The notes under the pieces are model-generated. The model was not told where the DNA came from. It searched no databases and was given only the letters and a program-made list of their open reading frames with translations. 64,000 bases of DNA from CAWBOV01 sp963790525. GTDB lineage: Bacteria; Actinomycetota; Actinomycetes; Mycobacteriales; Jatrophihabitantaceae. The stretch's first letter is position 1, and every line of letters begins with the position of its first letter. The translations under genes and the position numbers were made by a program. Of this stretch, positions 62,906 through 64,000 are shown in pieces. Where the stretch lies: assembly GCA_963790525.1 (NCBI GenBank), contig CAWBOV010000006.1:806001-870000 (forward strand), in the 5' to 3' direction.

Positions 62906-64000
62906 TCGGCCGGCTGGAACTGCGCCGGGTGCCGGCCCAGCGATCCGGCGGCAACCGCGAAACGCCGTGTCAGGCCGGCGATGTACCCCGGGACGGGGGT
63001 GCGCAGCGCAGGCCCCCATTCGGTGTCCGCCGCGACCAGGTCGGCCTCGGACCAGCCGGGCTCGCCCTCGGGCTCGCCGACCGCGGGGCGCCGCATCAGC
63101 AGGTTCGCCGCCCCGATCAGGCTGGCGGTGATGATCGAGGTGCCGTGCCCGTGCAGCTGATCGGTCAGCGCGCGGAGCACCGCGGCGGCGGTGAGGTACC
63201 CGGTGCCGTGGTCGAGCGCCTGGCACGGCAGGGCGCCCGGTGCGTCACCGTCGGGTGACGTCGCGTCGGCGATTCCGCAGCTCATCTGGACGAGGCTGTC
63301 GAATCCGCGCCGGCGGCGCCAAGGGCCGTCCCAGCCGTAGGCGTCGATCTGTGCCGTGACGAGGGAGGGGTTCAGGGAGACCAGCGTCTCCTCGTCGAAG
63401 CCCAGCCCGGCCAGCACGCCCGGCCGCAGCCCGTGGACCAGCACGTGCGCCTGGCCGACGAGCCGCTCGAACCGGCGTCGGCCCTGCTCGGTGCGCAGGT
63501 CCAGCGCCGCGCAGCGCTTACCCGCCGTGACGTCGGGGACGAGCGCGGGAACCTCGGCGAAGCCGGGCAGGTCGATGCGCAGCACGTCCGCCCCGTACGC
63601 GGCGAGGAACCGCGTGCACACCGGGCCGGCGAGCACCCTGGTCAGATCGAGGACGCGGAGGCCGGTCAACGCAGCACCCGGGCGCCCGCGGGTCGCGTCA
63701 CCGAAGGGGCCTGACCGCGAGGCGCTGCCGCCGCCGCCGACCTGCAGGGCCGACACCGCCGGCGTGGCACGGGTGGCGCGGCCCTGCGGGTGAGTCGCCC
63801 AGGCCGCGGCGGAGCGGAGTTCCGCCGCGCACCCGCCCGCCGCGACGACTGCGGATTCCAGCTCGGTCGCGGCCCGGTCGGCGACCGCGCGCTCGACGGC
63901 GGCGCGATCCTCCCCCACATCGAGGACCGCCACAGCCGCGGCCCGGTGGGAGGAGTAGTTCGTGTGCAGCCGGATCCAGCCGTCCCGGGTGCGGTACACA
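62893..64000 (-). CDS. CaiB/BaiF family CoA-transferase (5' end outside window)
   Basis: At least 368 residues, cut by the right edge. Family III CoA-transferase signatures are LTGLRVLDLTRVLAGPVCTR, LAAYGADVLRIDLPG, RCAALDLRTEQGRRRFERLV and VHGLRPGVLAGLGFDEETL with the following DAYGWDGPWRRRRGFDSLVQ. The part before it (YRTRDGWIRLHTNYSSHRAA) is C-terminal-like, so the full protein is probably a tandem or rearranged two-domain form and the ATG at 63999 is internal. It transfers CoA between carboxylic acids; substrates unknown. The stop lies inside the end of the convergent VOC gene. Confidence 0.88.
   Translation of the reverse strand, partial: VYRTRDGWIRLHTNYSSHRAAAVAVLDVGEDRAAVERAVADRAATELESAVVAAGGCAAELRSAAAWATHPQGRATRATPAVSALQVGGGGSASRSGPFGDATRGRPGAALTGLRVLDLTRVLAGPVCTRFLAAYGADVLRIDLPGFAEVPALVPDVTAGKRCAALDLRTEQGRRRFERLVGQAHVLVHGLRPGVLAGLGFDEETLVSLNPSLVTAQIDAYGWDGPWRRRRGFDSLVQMSCGIADATSPDGDAPGALPCQALDHGTGYLTAAAVLRALTDQLHGHGTSIITASLIGAANLLMRRPAVGEPEGEPGWSEADLVAADTEWGPALRTPVPGYIAGLTRRFAVAAGSLGRHPAQFQPADQSM

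Overview
The window is very GC-rich bacterial DNA with actinobacterial gene neighbourhoods. It carries mIHF beside gmk, a helicase-degenerate PriA, a GAF-GGDEF-EAL protein beside an E1-like/nitroreductase fusion (the Mycobacterium tuberculosis Rv1354c-Rv1355c pair), long-form HisG with HisE, and many leaderless starts with a TANNNT box 6-8 nt upstream. From memory, the gene order follows two M. tuberculosis blocks: pyrR to ribH (about Rv1379-Rv1416) and nusB/efp to hisS (about Rv2533c-Rv2580c), here joined head to tail. A member of the Mycobacteriales or a close relative is likely. The genus cannot be named from this window.

Layout. 0-2.8 kb: translation genes infC-rpmI-rplT with an rRNA methyltransferase, and the edge of an unknown gene with an iron-box-like site. 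2.8-6.7 kb: hisE-hisG-PH protein, a P-loop kinase and two tandem MarR regulators. 6.8-12 kb: a three-gene unit of a GNAT-like protein, an E1/nitroreductase fusion and a c-di-GMP enzyme. 12.3-20.3 kb: riboflavin genes (with an FMN riboswitch between ribD and ribE) plus rpe, rsmB, fmt and def. 20.4-26.3 kb: priA, metK, coaBC, rpoZ, gmk, mihF. 26.3-32.1 kb: an accessory segment with an AMP-ligase, a saccharopine-dehydrogenase-like protein, an SDR, a TetR regulator with two 16-bp direct-repeat operators, an aldo/keto reductase and a 43-residue small ORF. 32.1-42.8 kb: a complete UMP operon, pyrR-B-C-(PH protein)-carA-carB-pyrK-pyrD-pyrF, with a class 1B dihydroorotate dehydrogenase and a PyrR-binding loop. 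42.8-50.5 kb: nusB, efp, aroQ-B-K-C, a prepilin peptidase, aroE, mltG, ruvX. 50.5-55.4 kb: alaS and rarA with two small membrane-associated proteins. 55.4-64 kb: a PhzF-like protein, aspS-hisS-metallohydrolase, a candidate structured RNA, a NUDIX-NYN fusion, yaaA, a glyoxalase-like protein and a truncated CoA-transferase.

Most genes lie on the minus strand in tightly coupled operons, with many 4-nt ATGA or GTGA overlaps. alaS and the 3' end of rarA carry clustered frame breaks. Nearly all can be repaired by removing one base in GC-rich runs, so the 50.7-54.4 kb part of this sequence is probably erroneous rather than decayed.

The most interesting candidates are the GNAT/E1-nitroreductase/c-di-GMP unit (6.8-12 kb), the TetR-controlled SDR-ligase unit with tandem operators (26.3-30.7 kb), and the unrecognised 85-nt structured RNA at 60.34-60.43 kb.
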